From Saccharomyces paradoxus (Eukaryota; Ascomycota; Saccharomycetes; Saccharomycetales; Saccharomycetaceae), in the NCBI RefSeq assembly GCF_002079055.1, contig NC_047499.1, forward strand, positions 434,001-498,000: a stretch of 64,000 nt of DNA, read 5' to 3'. The notes beneath the pieces were generated by a model. It worked only from the letters and a program-made list of their open reading frames with translations. It did no database searches and was not told where the DNA came from. Every line of letters starts with the position of its first letter. The first letter of the stretch is position 1. Shown here piece after piece: positions 1 through 9,908 of the stretch. Made by a program: the position numbers and the translations under genes.

Positions 1-2
1 GT

Positions 3-392
3 ATCAAAGTTGCTGAAGCATGTGAAAAGGCTGGCATCAAGAGATTTGTCCTTGTTTCAGCACTCAAGGCGGAGGACAGGGAATTTTGGTGTAATATTAA
101 GGGTTTGCGTGAATACTATATTGCGAAAAGATCTGCTGACCGTGAGGTTAGAGAATCCACCTTGGATTACACTATTTTGCAGCCTGGATCGTTGGAATTA
201 AACAAAGGTACTGGCCTGTTGCAACCCCTTGACAAGCTAGAAGAAAAAGCTTCTGTTAACTACTCTATTAACAGGGAGGATGTAGCTTCTTTTATTGTGG
301 AAAGCTTGTTACACCCGAACGCAACGGTAAGGAAAACTATTTCATTGGTAAATGGCGACGAGCCAATGGAAAAATTTATTCAGAGTTTGTAG
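3..392 (+). CDS. YMR090W: YMR090W, NAD(P)-binding SDR-like protein, C-terminal part
   Basis: The frame is open from base 3 and runs to a TAG at 390-392, giving the last 129 residues; the N-terminal NAD(P)-binding motif lies outside the window. Visible segments include a Rossmann-type beta strand (RFVLVSALKAED), a YYIAK segment that matches the YxxxK catalytic-type motif of extended short-chain dehydrogenases, and TILQPGSL, typical of the NmrA/atypical SDR group. The family is cytoplasmic and NAD(P)-binding; the substrate of this member is unknown to me. Identification rests on the C-terminal sequence and on the following gene being NPL6, as in S. cerevisiae, where the full protein is about 227 residues. 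A start at the TTG at 105 is not credible because coding sequence continues upstream of it. Confidence 0.88.
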   Translation: MKVAEACEKAGIKRFVLVSALKAEDREFWCNIKGLREYYIAKRSADREVRESTLDYTILQPGSLELNKGTGLLQPLDKLEEKASVNYSINREDVASFIVESLLHPNATVRKTISLVNGDEPMEKFIQSL

Positions 393-523
393 GTCAATCT
401 ATTTACACAGGATAGGCATATAAAAGTAAATAAATAATCAAGAAAAGAAAACAATTTGAGAATATATGATTTTTTTTATCTTGATTTAAAGATACATTTT
501 GTTATATAGTTACAATAAGTATA

Positions 524-1834
524 CTAAACATATTCGTCGTTTATTTTTTCAAAACCTCTTTGTTCAGCGATAGCATTTAAAACTTCTTCATCAACAACAT
601 CTTCATAGATCTCTTTCGGAATCTCCGAGAGACCCGTTGTCGGTTTATTTAAATCGTTATCGTGTATAACGGTTTCATACACAATGCTTGTGTCACTGGG
701 ACTGTCATTCTTTGATCTCCTCCATCCTAAAACAGTGGTTGGCTGTGTAGATTCTGGTATGTGTAATGTATTCGTGTATGCATCTCTTAAGCCTTGCTGA
801 TCTACAAGAAGAACCTTCACTCTATCATAAAACAAATCACTATTAAATCTACTACACGCAGCAGAATGCTGATACAGCCAATTTGTCGAACTCAGCTTAC
901 TACCTGATGCAATAATATTAGAATTACTCATATGACCATGTGGCCTGTGTTCAAAGAACTCCACCTGGTTTTTTGCAGGGTTTATGCCATTATCTGAAAC
1001 AGAATACATCATGGTTTCCAAGGCCCTTGCAGATTTATCAATAGGATCACCGGCAAGTTTACCTTCAATGACATTTCCCTTTGTTCTTAATTCAGAAGCA
1101 TAATAATCATCCGTTATATGTTTGCCGCCACGAATGATCTTGGCACCAAATTCTTTAAACACGCCTCTAGCGGTAACAAGAGCAATTTGTCTATTTCTAT
1201 ATGAATAAGGTAAAACGCCACGGTCTATCAAGTCGTTCTTTTGAGTTTGATTCAAAATAAACTTGTAAAGGTTAGGATGAGTTTGAAAAAATAAATATGA
1301 ATCTCTGAAACCCACTATTCTAGCTGGTTCGGTGGCTAGCATAAATTTTCGATCTCCTTTTTCGGTTAATGTGAAAGTGCGCACTAGAAATTCTCTGCCT
1401 CCTAACAAATCACCATCTGCAGTTATCTTCGTTTCACCTTCGGGATCATCCGGTAAAACATATTCTTCATTGAGTACCTTCAAAGGATTTAGGTTCTCCT
1501 CAACATCGTCGATTCCGGGAAACACCGGTTTTTTGGACTTTTGACGGTTTCCAGATCTCGTAACGCCTTTATCCTCTGATAGATCCTCCCCTTCATCCAC
1601 GTGCGTCCTTTTGTTTCTTCCACTTCTATTTATCTGTTCCTCCTCATCACTAATTTCTTCCTCATTCACTCCCTCATTGGCCTCTTCTTCTCTATAGTCA
1701 TCATCTTCATTCTCGTCATTTTCATCAATATCTAGATCCTCAGTGTCAATTGCATAGTTGGGTCTGTTACTAGTGGATCTTGACCGCTTCTCATGTTCAA
1801 CTTCGGAAGCTAGACCGCCCTCTGAATCTGACAT
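524..1834 (-). CDS. NPL6: RSC chromatin-remodelling complex subunit Npl6/Rsc7
   Basis: The 436-residue protein matches Npl6 (Rsc7), a nuclear subunit of the RSC ATP-dependent nucleosome remodeller that helps assemble a fungal-specific module with Rsc3, Rsc30 and Htl1. Residues 1-110 are low complexity and strongly acidic (runs of D/E around 33-75) with several R/K clusters. From about residue 115 the conserved RSC7/Swp82 family domain begins (LNEEYVLPDDPEGETKI) and continues to about 330. Length is within one residue of the S. cerevisiae protein. The ATG at 1834-1832 is the first in frame and starts MSDSEGG, as in S. cerevisiae. The gene is transcribed away from AIP1 and converges on YMR090W with 131 bp between the stops. 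No anomalies are seen. Confidence 0.97.
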   Translation of the reverse strand: MSDSEGGLASEVEHEKRSRSTSNRPNYAIDTEDLDIDENDENEDDDYREEEANEGVNEEEISDEEEQINRSGRNKRTHVDEGEDLSEDKGVTRSGNRQKSKKPVFPGIDDVEENLNPLKVLNEEYVLPDDPEGETKITADGDLLGGREFLVRTFTLTEKGDRKFMLATEPARIVGFRDSYLFFQTHPNLYKFILNQTQKNDLIDRGVLPYSYRNRQIALVTARGVFKEFGAKIIRGGKHITDDYYASELRTKGNVIEGKLAGDPIDKSARALETMMYSVSDNGINPAKNQVEFFEHRPHGHMSNSNIIASGSKLSSTNWLYQHSAACSRFNSDLFYDRVKVLLVDQQGLRDAYTNTLHIPESTQPTTVLGWRRSKNDSPSDTSIVYETVIHDNDLNKPTTGLSEIPKEIYEDVVDEEVLNAIAEQRGFEKINDEYV

Positions 1835-2087
1835 TTCTACTGGCTGGTACGTTTCCTTGAAAAGAAAATATGCTGTATTCAGTTATTCTTATGTTTTCTT
1901 GTAGTATTTCGTCTGCTCACATTGACATGTTTGATATTTTGAACGGGCTTTTTTTCAAATGGAGCAAAATAGTCAAACATTCGGGTAATAGGCACAATTT
2001 ACATAACCAGCGCTCAGAAGCAGTGTAGAGACTTTTGTATATCTATTTATTGTAAAGTTAGGTACTTGTTTGCTTTATATTCTGGTC

Positions 2088-3935
2088 CTACTCGAGGTCA
2101 ACATTCCATCTCTTGATGCATGCGTCCGCACCAGCACTAACCAAAGTAGTTGGTGTTTCCCATAAAAGATTGTTAACGCCATCCTTGTGAGCATTCAACG
2201 CCTTAATGATCTTCATGGGTCTTTTAACGGAGTAAATAAAGATATTAGTATCTAAAGAACCAGTGGCAACTAAATCCTCTTCAATTTCCTCTTCATTTGC
2301 GCCTTTTACAGCAGGTTTCCATGAAATGGCGTTGATTTTACTAGTATGAAAAGCCCATCTCGAAGTTTTGACTTCTTTTGATTGCAAATCATATAGTAAT
2401 ATCTTACCCATAACATCTCCGGCAGCGATATATGTTTCGGATGGCGAAATTGATATGTAGGAGGGTTTTGCGCGAAGAGGTGTTTTTAATTCAAAACTGA
2501 CCTCCAAATCTGATAATTTGAATACCTGGATAGCATTACCTTCTTCCAAGCCAACTGCAACATAATTTTGACTCATGCTAACGGCAGAACCCGCCGACTT
2601 TAATCTCACACTCTTGATAATATCGCCCGTGAAAGATTGCAATATTAGCAGATCATCATCATTTGTAATTACTGCCGCCAAGCCATCATCGTTTACGCTA
2701 GCAATCTTTGGCTGTGATCCAAATTCGTGCTTAGTAATACCGTTCACTTTCAAAGTATCATCCCAAGAAATACTGGAGTATTCTTGCGACTTACTATTGT
2801 CTAATGAAACAATCAAGTTGGTATGATCTTGGTGCACGGAAAAGCTAGACCATTCCATAATCCTACCATCGTATGACCCGCTGATTAGCGGGTTGACTGT
2901 TAATGCAGTAATACCCTTGTTATGACCACTAATAGTTTTCAAAACCTCATCACGTCCAAGTTCATAGAAACTTAAAGTTCCATCCAATGAAAGAGAAATA
3001 ATTTTTCCACTTCCAGTTGCAACAACACCTACTTGTTGATTGCCCAGTTGCTGCTTGTCTAAGGTCCATTTTTGAATGCATTTTGACGTTGTGACATCCC
3101 AAACTCTAATGGCAGCGTCTGCCCCTACGGTAGCAAACTTTTGGGAATCAAGCCACGATAACGCAAATATACCACCTTGAACTGGCTCTTGGTCATCCTT
3201 TATATATTTGATGAACTCACCTGTTTTACCATCAAAGCATGAAATCTTTCTATCAGATCCTACTGTAACGACAAATTCACCACTGGCCGGTGAAAATTCA
3301 ACATCTCTTACAAAGGAACCTTGTTTGTGATGTATTCTGTCACTGGCAGAGAACTTAAATGGAGGCCCTTGGTAGAAGACAACTGATCCATCATCCCCAA
3401 CTGTCATCGATCTCATAGGTCTAGATTGTTTTAAATGACAAGCATTAATACGTTGCGAGTGACCCGAAATTTCACCAAGGGAGTTACCAGAATCCCAGGA
3501 TATGAAAACACCAAAGTTATCACGACCTTCCCCCACGACGCAGAGTCTTCGCCCTTCAAAATCCCAGGATATATCGCTGATTGGACCTGCTAAAACTTGA
3601 AATTCAGACTTAACATTCACCTCGACAGAGTTGCTTTCTTTGTCGAAAGTCCACCCCCAAACAATCACTTTTCCGGATTCATCACCGGAGCATAGATACT
3701 GAGAACCCTTAATGGGAGAGAATTTCACTGTTGTGACTACTGAGGAGCCATGGCCAGTAAATTGTACTACTGAGGGCATTTTACTGTCTTCGTCGTCCAA
3801 ACAACGCACAAAGGCAGATTTGCCACATGGATAAGCAATTGCATTGGTTGTAGAGTCATATGACAAATGCGTGGTAAAGTTACGCTGTGTCGAAGGCTGA
3901 GGTGGTATAATTTCCTTCAAGGAGACAGATGACAT
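2088..3935 (-). CDS. AIP1: Actin-interacting protein 1 (WD40, cofilin cofactor)
   Basis: The 615-residue protein has WD40 repeats along its whole length, consistent with the double seven-bladed beta-propeller of Aip1. WD-type ends are visible, for example VRCLDD near the N-terminus, IRVWDV mid-protein and IKRWNVDLE at the C-terminus. Aip1 works with cofilin (Cof1) at cortical actin patches to speed filament disassembly and cap barbed ends. The length equals the S. cerevisiae protein and the start [12 protein letters not shown] is the expected one. It shares a 542-bp divergent promoter region with UTP15. Strand, neighbours and sequence agree, so the assignment is firm. Confidence 0.97.
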   Translation of the reverse strand: MSSVSLKEIIPPQPSTQRNFTTHLSYDSTTNAIAYPCGKSAFVRCLDDEDSKMPSVVQFTGHGSSVVTTVKFSPIKGSQYLCSGDESGKVIVWGWTFDKESNSVEVNVKSEFQVLAGPISDISWDFEGRRLCVVGEGRDNFGVFISWDSGNSLGEISGHSQRINACHLKQSRPMRSMTVGDDGSVVFYQGPPFKFSASDRIHHKQGSFVRDVEFSPASGEFVVTVGSDRKISCFDGKTGEFIKYIKDDQEPVQGGIFALSWLDSQKFATVGADAAIRVWDVTTSKCIQKWTLDKQQLGNQQVGVVATGSGKIISLSLDGTLSFYELGRDEVLKTISGHNKGITALTVNPLISGSYDGRIMEWSSFSVHQDHTNLIVSLDNSKSQEYSSISWDDTLKVNGITKHEFGSQPKIASVNDDGLAAVITNDDDLLILQSFTGDIIKSVRLKSAGSAVSMSQNYVAVGLEEGNAIQVFKLSDLEVSFELKTPLRAKPSYISISPSETYIAAGDVMGKILLYDLQSKEVKTSRWAFHTSKINAISWKPAVKGANEEEIEEDLVATGSLDTNIFIYSVKRPMKIIKALNAHKDGVNNLLWETPTTLVSAGADACIKRWNVDLE

Positions 3936-4336
3936 TATTTTTGTTTTCTTTGATATTTTTTCCTGCTACTATGCCTTCAAAAGTGAATTTGCAAGCTGTA
4001 AAAGATGTGTGAATCAGCGGTGAGTTGTTTTCCCTCACAAATAAATATTGATCATTAATCAAAGATCTGATATATGCCTTTAGCAGAAAAGGTAGCAAAT
4101 TACAGGGTGAAAACATCCGTACATCATATACATTTCACAGTTTCGAAAACTAACAACTGTGTATGAGAGGTCCATAGTGGCGTTTCTGAACGTTAAGATA
4201 AAGTTCGATTCTGGCAATGAAGGGAAAGTCATAACCAGTACTAAGACACATTTCAGTTTCTAGTTATTCGCGCCTAGGTAAGCATTATGTTTAAGTTTCT
4301 GTCGCCTACACCTCGTAATTAGTGATGATTCAATCT

Positions 4337-4406
4337 TAAAAATTTTTGGGATAACTGAAAAATTTTGAAAAATTTCGAGCTTTAAAGAAAAAAGATGATG
4401 CTCATC
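4337..4406 (+). promoter_or_regulatory. RRPE-like and PAC-like elements in the AIP1/UTP15 intergenic region
   Basis: Two A/T-rich RRPE-type words (AAAAATTTTT near 4338 and GAAAAATTTT near 4358) lie about 30-60 bp before a CTCATC core at 4401-4406, the core of the PAC element bound by Dot6/Tod6. This pair is the known signature of ribosome-biogenesis promoters (Stb3 for RRPE) and fits UTP15, whose ATG is about 70 bp downstream. The core sequences are seen directly; binding is inferred. Confidence 0.6.
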
Positions 4407-4477
4407 ACTTATGAAAGGCCCTTGAAAGAGTTTTTACCAAGATCAAGCATAAAGATAGTAATATATATATATATAAC

Positions 4478-6019
4478 ATGTCCACTGCCAGGCCTAGAAT
4501 AATTACTTCAAAGGCTCCGTTATTGCCTCAACAGACTACTCCGGAGCAGCGTTACTGGCGTCAATACACTTCCGCACAACTGGTTAAAGAACATAATAGC
4601 GTCACTCACATATCGTTCAATCCTCAACACCCTCATGATTTTGCAGTAACCTCCTCGACCAGGGTTCAAATATTCTCTTCAAGAACAAGGCAGGTAATCA
4701 AAACCTTCTCAAGATTTAAAGATGTTGTCTATTCTGCATCTTTTAGAAGTGATGGTAAGTTGCTTTGTGCCGGTGATGCTACCGGTTTAGTGTCCGTATA
4801 CGATAGTTACAATCCAAGAACTATCCTTTTATCTATAAACGCATCCACACATCCTACACATGTTACGAAGTTTCATACCCAAGATAATAAAGTTCTAGCT
4901 ACGGCAAGTGATGATAGAGTGACAAGACTTTGGGATATATCCAACGCATATGAGCCACAATTAGAACTTACAGGAGCTACTGATTATGTCCGTACATTAT
5001 CATTTATTCCAGCTGCCCCACATTTGGTTGCAACAGGTTCATATGATGGTTTGATTAGATTATATGATACAAGATCCAGCGGATCCACTCCAATTTATTC
5101 TCTGAATCATGATCAACCTATCGAGAATGTTATTGCAGTATCCCCAACTCAAATCGTTTCTTGCGGTGGCAATAACTTTAAAGTTTGGGACTTGACCAGT
5201 AATAAGAAATTATACGAACGTGGTAATTTCAACAAGGCTGTCACATGCTTGGACTATGTTGAGAATTTTGATTCTCCAATGCAATCAGCATTGATTGCTT
5301 CTTCGTTAGATGGGCATGTAAAAGTTTTTGATCCTTTAGACAATTTCCAAGTCAGGTTTGGTTGGAAATTTTCGGGTCCCGTACTAAGTTGTGCAGTCTC
5401 TCCTAGTACTGCACAAGGGAATAGGCATTTAATAGCTGGTTTATCATCAGGTCTACTAGCCATCAGAACCAAAAAGAAGGAGAAACGTACTTCCGATAAA
5501 GAAAGTGCACCAGTAAGCTCAAATAAGAATGTAAAGAGTAATAACTTCCAAAGAATGATGCGAGGATCAGAATACCAAGGTGATCAAGAGCATATAATCC
5601 ACAATGATAAGGTAAGATCTCAACGTCGTATGCGTGCATTCGAAAGGAACATAAATCAGTTTAAATGGAGTGAAGCGCTAGACAATGCTTTTGTACCGGG
5701 TATGGCCAAAGAGTTGACACTCACTGTCCTTCAAGAACTACGCAAACGTGGGAAAATTCGTGTAGCATTGTATGGTAGAGACGAATCTACATTAGAGCCG
5801 CTACTGAATTGGTGCTTAAAAGGTATCGAAGATGTGAGGTCAGCATCTATAGTCGCGGATTGGGTCGCTGTAGTTTTAGAATTATATGGGAATACATTAG
5901 AAAGCTCTCCAGTTCTTCAAGAATTGATGATAGATTTGAAAGCTAAAGTTAGACACGAAATTCATAAGTCCAAAGAAGCTCAAAGAATTGAAGGTATGCT
6001 CCAACTTTTGACGAGTTAA
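4478..6019 (+). CDS. UTP15: U3 snoRNP / t-UTP subunit Utp15
   Basis: The 513-residue protein has WD40 repeats from about residue 40 to 330 (RLWDI, IRLYDT, FKVWDL and VKVFDP strand ends), then a basic linker (KKKEKR at about 332), then an alpha-helical UTP15 C-terminal domain from about 370. Utp15 is a nucleolar t-UTP/UtpA component of the small-subunit processome, needed for 35S rDNA transcription and 18S rRNA maturation. The length equals the S. cerevisiae protein. The ATG at 4478 follows an (AT)n tract at 4461-4475. The promoter carries RRPE/PAC-type words, as expected for a ribosome-biogenesis gene. Confidence 0.97.
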   Translation: MSTARPRIITSKAPLLPQQTTPEQRYWRQYTSAQLVKEHNSVTHISFNPQHPHDFAVTSSTRVQIFSSRTRQVIKTFSRFKDVVYSASFRSDGKLLCAGDATGLVSVYDSYNPRTILLSINASTHPTHVTKFHTQDNKVLATASDDRVTRLWDISNAYEPQLELTGATDYVRTLSFIPAAPHLVATGSYDGLIRLYDTRSSGSTPIYSLNHDQPIENVIAVSPTQIVSCGGNNFKVWDLTSNKKLYERGNFNKAVTCLDYVENFDSPMQSALIASSLDGHVKVFDPLDNFQVRFGWKFSGPVLSCAVSPSTAQGNRHLIAGLSSGLLAIRTKKKEKRTSDKESAPVSSNKNVKSNNFQRMMRGSEYQGDQEHIIHNDKVRSQRRMRAFERNINQFKWSEALDNAFVPGMAKELTLTVLQELRKRGKIRVALYGRDESTLEPLLNWCLKGIEDVRSASIVADWVAVVLELYGNTLESSPVLQELMIDLKAKVRHEIHKSKEAQRIEGMLQLLTS

Positions 6020-6287
6020 GCAAAGTATTCGCATATAGATTTAAGTTTTTATCTATTTTTATAGATATTCAGGCATGCATATATAAACCTTCTTCAAAGT
6101 AATCGAAAAATAATGTCTTCTTCTTTTTTTTTTAATAGAAACGAATCTTGTATATAAGATAGTTTTCATTTTGAAGAGCTTTGTATTTTAATACGTTTTC
6201 GCGTTTTACCATCTTCGAGGTCTTGAAAACAAACTTTGTGAGATGAGATGTTATACTAAAAAGATTAGAGTAAACCCCTAGACGTAA

Positions 6288-6311
6288 ATGTCGCTCGATG
6301 CCTTCTTTTAA
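6288..6311 (+). other. Short upstream ORF overlapping the CTF13 start codon
   Basis: An ATG at 6288 opens a seven-codon frame (MSLDAFF) that ends at a TAA at 6309-6311, overlapping the CTF13 ATG at 6298 in a different frame. It has A at -3 (AAATG context). Any transcript that starts upstream of 6288 would present this AUG first, so it could lower CTF13 translation through leaky scanning. The transcript start is not known from the sequence, so the role is inferred. Confidence 0.45.
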
Positions 6312-7737
6312 TCCAATTAGATTCTTAGAATTACCAATTGACATTAGAAAAGAAGTCTACTTTCATTTAAATGGTAATTTTTGCGGAGCACATCCATACC
6401 CAATAGATATATTATACAAATCTAATGATGTGGAGCTTCCAGGAAAGCCAGGTTATAAAAGATCTAAGAGATCTAAGAAACTATTGAGGTATATGTATCC
6501 TGTTTTTGCCTCGTATTTGAACATTTTCGAATACTCTCCACAACTCATTGAAAAATGGCTTGAATATGCATTTTGGTTGCGCTATGATTGCTTAGTTTTG
6601 GACTGTTTGAGAGTAAACCATCTATATGATGGAACGCTCATTGGTGCATTCGAATGGACGTACCTCGATAACGAACTTCGGCTGGCTTATTTCAATAAGG
6701 CCAGTATGCTAGAAGTTTGGTATACTTTTAAAGAGTACAAGATGTGGGTGATAGACAGTGCTGCTTATAGCGAGCTTGGCTTGCCTAACGTAAATAATAT
6801 TCAATTCAATATCGATAATCTAACTCCACAAATAGTAGGCAAGTGCTTATCAATTCTAGAACAGAAAGATTTATTTACAACAATTAGAGAAATACAATTT
6901 GGACAAGATGAAGAAGTAGGAGAAGAGAGAGATCTTGACGATAGTGAAGCTGATTCTGACGAAAATGCTTCATCTAGCTCCACATTGAAAAACAAGAAAA
7001 GATCAGTTTCTAAAAAATCGTATTCAGACAATAGCAATGTGGAAGCAAAGCAAAATCAGCTGACAAGTACGTCAGTTATCAGGACAATAAGGTGTATGGA
7101 ATCTATGAAAAGCTTGCGGAAGATTGCTGTGGGAGGGGAGAAATTATATGAGTTGCTAATAAATTTTCATGGGTTTAGAGACAATCCTGGTAAAACGATT
7201 AGTTACATAGTGAAACGTAGGATAAATGAAATACGGCTATCGCGAATGGATCGAATTTCCAGAACTGGACTAGCTGATTTTACAAGATGGGACAATTTGC
7301 AAACGCTCGTTTTGAGTAGAATAGCTTACATCGACTTGAATGGCATTGTCTTTCCCAAAAATTTCAAGTCTTTGACAATAAAGCATGTGAGAAAAATCAG
7401 GTGGTGGAATATCGAGGAAAACATACTAAAGGAACTAAAAGTGAACAAAAAAACTTTTAAATCATTGTATATAAAGGAAGATGATAGTAAATTTACAAAC
7501 TTTTTCAACCTCAGACAAACGAGAATAAAACAGCTTGACAAAAGTGAAATTAATCAAATAACATGCCTTCGATGTCAAGCATTAGTTTGGCTATCCTTTC
7601 GGGCTCTGAACCATATCAAACTACAAAGTATATCTGAAGTTTTTAACAATAGCATCATCGTACCTAGGGCTTTATTCGATAGTAAGCGAGTAGAAATTTA
7701 CCAATGTGAAAAAATCTCTGAGATTCTAGTAATATAG
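6298..7737 (+). CDS. CTF13: CBF3 kinetochore complex F-box protein Ctf13
   Basis: The 479-residue protein matches Ctf13, the F-box subunit of CBF3 (Ndc10, Cep3, Ctf13, Skp1), which binds CDEIII of point centromeres. The F-box-like segment is at the N-terminus (RFLELPIDIRKEVYFHL, about residues 8-24), where Skp1 binds. A leucine-rich, basic body follows. An acidic, serine-rich insert lies around residues 202-225, followed by a KNKKRS basic stretch. Length is one residue more than the S. cerevisiae 478. The protein is visibly diverged from my memory of the reference, as expected for fast-evolving kinetochore proteins. An overlapping short uORF precedes the start. Confidence 0.96.
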   Translation: MPSFNPIRFLELPIDIRKEVYFHLNGNFCGAHPYPIDILYKSNDVELPGKPGYKRSKRSKKLLRYMYPVFASYLNIFEYSPQLIEKWLEYAFWLRYDCLVLDCLRVNHLYDGTLIGAFEWTYLDNELRLAYFNKASMLEVWYTFKEYKMWVIDSAAYSELGLPNVNNIQFNIDNLTPQIVGKCLSILEQKDLFTTIREIQFGQDEEVGEERDLDDSEADSDENASSSSTLKNKKRSVSKKSYSDNSNVEAKQNQLTSTSVIRTIRCMESMKSLRKIAVGGEKLYELLINFHGFRDNPGKTISYIVKRRINEIRLSRMDRISRTGLADFTRWDNLQTLVLSRIAYIDLNGIVFPKNFKSLTIKHVRKIRWWNIEENILKELKVNKKTFKSLYIKEDDSKFTNFFNLRQTRIKQLDKSEINQITCLRCQALVWLSFRALNHIKLQSISEVFNNSIIVPRALFDSKRVEIYQCEKISEILVI

Positions 7738-7759
7738 AAACGCAGAAAAAAGTGGCATC

Positions 7760-8434
7760 TCAATTAGAAACAAATTGTCTAATAAACCAATCATGGAATC
7801 TTATGTCATTTTCAGCAAGTTCTGGATGGAAAGAAGTCACAAGGATGTTATGATTTTGCATTGCAGCTACAGCCACACTCTTTCCATTCATTGGCAATTC
7901 ATATAAAGTTTTAACCGCGATGGGATCCAAAATCTTCTCGATCACGGGTGCACGAATAAAAGTAGCAGGAAAATCATCACAATCAGGTATGAAATTGGAA
8001 AAATCGCATATTTGTGTAAAAGATTGAGCTTGTCTTCCAAATGCGTTTCTTCTCACGTCGACTTTCAACACACCTAAAGTCTTCACCAGGGCATTTTCGT
8101 TCTCTAATTGCGCGCTTAAAAAGATGAGACCAGCACAAGTGCCCCAAACTACCTTTTCCGAGTTGTGAACGAATTCGTATAAAAAAGGATACAAGCCTGT
8201 TTTTTGAGCGATGAGGGACATCGACGTGGACTCCCCTCCGGGAATAATGAGGGCATCGCACTGGGTTAGGTCTTCAGGAGTTTTCACAGTTCTGATTTCT
8301 ATTTTTACTCCATAGTCGTTTTCAGCCAGACACTTTTTCAGATGGTTGGTATGCTCCAAAAAGGCGCCTTGCAACGCCAAAACTCCAATTGTTTTCATCG
8401 ATTTTCTGGAACCTTTACTGTGGGTATGGTGCAT
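7760..8434 (-). CDS. SNO1: Pyridoxal 5'-phosphate synthase glutaminase subunit Sno1
   Basis: The 224-residue class-I-type glutaminase is of the PdxT family. It hydrolyses glutamine and passes ammonia to the Snz1 synthase ring for vitamin B6 (PLP) formation. The oxyanion/substrate motif IIPGGEST is at residues 63-70, the nucleophile Cys100 lies in VVWGTCAG, and the His203/Glu205 pair lies in SFHPEL, so the full triad is present. Length equals S. cerevisiae Sno1. The gene is divergent from SNZ1 across a 452-bp promoter carrying TGACTCA sites, consistent with the known co-regulation of the pair in stationary phase and amino-acid starvation. A second in-frame ATG 12 codons in could also serve as a start. 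Confidence 0.97.
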   Translation of the reverse strand: MHHTHSKGSRKSMKTIGVLALQGAFLEHTNHLKKCLAENDYGVKIEIRTVKTPEDLTQCDALIIPGGESTSMSLIAQKTGLYPFLYEFVHNSEKVVWGTCAGLIFLSAQLENENALVKTLGVLKVDVRRNAFGRQAQSFTQICDFSNFIPDCDDFPATFIRAPVIEKILDPIAVKTLYELPMNGKSVAVAAMQNHNILVTSFHPELAENDIRFHDWFIRQFVSN

Positions 8435-8580
8435 GCTTTAAGATACCCTTTTCTGTTTTTCCTCACGAGATAAAATAATAAGAAAACAAAAAAGCTTGGT
8501 TGCATCAATGTGATATTTGGAAGAAAGATATGAAACATCCAACGTATTCATGACCAAATATTGCAGTAAATGCCATCTAG

Positions 8581-8713
8581 TGACTCACTTTGGATTTATG
8601 GCACTAGTAGGAAGAGCTCATCATGACATAGTGACTCAGCCGACGAGGGTAAGCGTTCAAATGCAGGCTTTTTTCACTATTTTCAACGTGGCGCCGCCAT
8701 TTCTGCATGACTC
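8581..8713. promoter_or_regulatory. Gcn4/Bas1-type TGACTC sites of the SNO1-SNZ1 bidirectional promoter
   Basis: TGACTCA occurs at 8581-8587 and 8632-8638, and TGACTCT at 8708-8714, all between the divergent ATGs at 8434 and 8887. TGACTCA is the Gcn4 consensus and TGACTC the Bas1 core. S. cerevisiae SNZ1 is known to respond to Gcn4 and Bas1. The motifs are directly visible; occupancy is inferred. Confidence 0.7.
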
Positions 8714-8769
8714 TGACACACACCATGCCGCACCGGCACTTACGTCGGTAATTCTGGCTGAAGTACAGC

Positions 8770-8777
8770 TATAAATA
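8770..8777 (+). promoter_or_regulatory. TATA box of SNZ1
   Basis: TATAAATA lies 110 bp before the SNZ1 ATG. It fits the yeast consensus TATAWAWR and suits a strongly inducible gene. Confidence 0.65.
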
Positions 8778-8886
8778 CAAAGAAGCTGAGAGCTATAAAA
8801 CGGGGTTTGTGGTATTGTTGCAAGGGAATTTAGGGAGGGCTAGGAAACTTACACAAAAAAGTACTGAAATTTCATCAATTATTACA

Positions 8887-9780
8887 ATGACTGGAGAAGA
8901 CTTTAAGATTAAGAGTGGGCTCGCCCAAATGTTAAAAGGTGGTGTCATCATGGATGTTGTTACTCCAGAACAGGCTAAAATAGCTGAAAAGGCGGGTGCC
9001 TGTGCGGTGATGGCATTGGAATGCATTCCAGCAGACATGCGGAAGTCAGGGAAGGTTTGCCGCATGTCAGATCCAAAGATGATTAAGGACATCATGAACT
9101 CCGTTTCCATCCCCGTTATGGCGAAGGTGAGGATTGGCCATTTTGTTGAAGCTCAAATTATTGAAGCTTTAGAAGTGGATTATATTGACGAAAGTGAAGT
9201 CTTGACTCCTGCTGATTGGATCCACCACATTGAAAAGGACAAATTCAAAGTCCCATTCGTTTGTGGTGCTAAAGACTTAGGTGAAGCTTTGAGAAGAATT
9301 AATGAAGGCGCCGCTATGATTCGTACTAAGGGTGAAGCCGGAACTGGTGATGTCTCCGAAGCCGTCAAGCATATAACGAGAATTACAGAGGAGATAAAGA
9401 CGTATCAACAATTGAAGAACGAAGACGACATTGCAAAAGCTGCTCAGGAAATGAGGGTACCAGTTTCATTGCTGAAAGATGTTCTGGAAAGGGGTAAGTT
9501 ACCGGTAGTGAATTTCGCAGCAGGTGGTGTAGCGACGCCAGCCGATGCCGCATTGTTAATGCAGTTGGGTTGTGACGGTGTGTTTGTTGGTTCGGGGATT
9601 TTTAAGTCATCTAATCCTGCAAAGTTGGCCAATGCCGTAGTAGAGGCTACCACTCACTTCGACAATCCCGCTAAACTGCTGGAAGTATCCAGTAACTTAG
9701 GAGAGTTAATGGGTGGCGTATCCATCGAATCCATTAATCATGATTCCAATGGTGTGAGACTTTCTGAAATTGGCTGGTGA
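8887..9780 (+). CDS. SNZ1: Pyridoxal 5'-phosphate synthase subunit Snz1 (PdxS family)
   Basis: The 297-residue TIM-barrel PdxS protein condenses a pentose phosphate, a triose phosphate and ammonia from Sno1 into PLP. The ATG at 8887 gives [11 protein letters not shown] and exactly the S. cerevisiae length; the open frame extends upstream to a TTG at 8809, which is not used. The sequence shows the Schiff-base lysine (Lys80 in [11 protein letters not shown]), the second active-site region [10 protein letters not shown] at about 145-155, and the glycine-rich phosphate loops [12 protein letters not shown] and GVFVGSGIF. It converges with MTG1, with 128 bp between the stops. This is a stationary-phase induced gene in yeast. 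Confidence 0.98.
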   Translation: MTGEDFKIKSGLAQMLKGGVIMDVVTPEQAKIAEKAGACAVMALECIPADMRKSGKVCRMSDPKMIKDIMNSVSIPVMAKVRIGHFVEAQIIEALEVDYIDESEVLTPADWIHHIEKDKFKVPFVCGAKDLGEALRRINEGAAMIRTKGEAGTGDVSEAVKHITRITEEIKTYQQLKNEDDIAKAAQEMRVPVSLLKDVLERGKLPVVNFAAGGVATPADAALLMQLGCDGVFVGSGIFKSSNPAKLANAVVEATTHFDNPAKLLEVSSNLGELMGGVSIESINHDSNGVRLSEIGW

Positions 9781-9908
9781 TTTCTTAGAAGGGGCATCTG
9801 AGCATTAGCACAACATTTTCTTTCCTGCAATTTCGGCTTTGAGTTCACTTAGTACGCACTGTATTATCTAATTATTTAGATAGGCTTATTTATGCTGAAT
9901 GTTATTCA

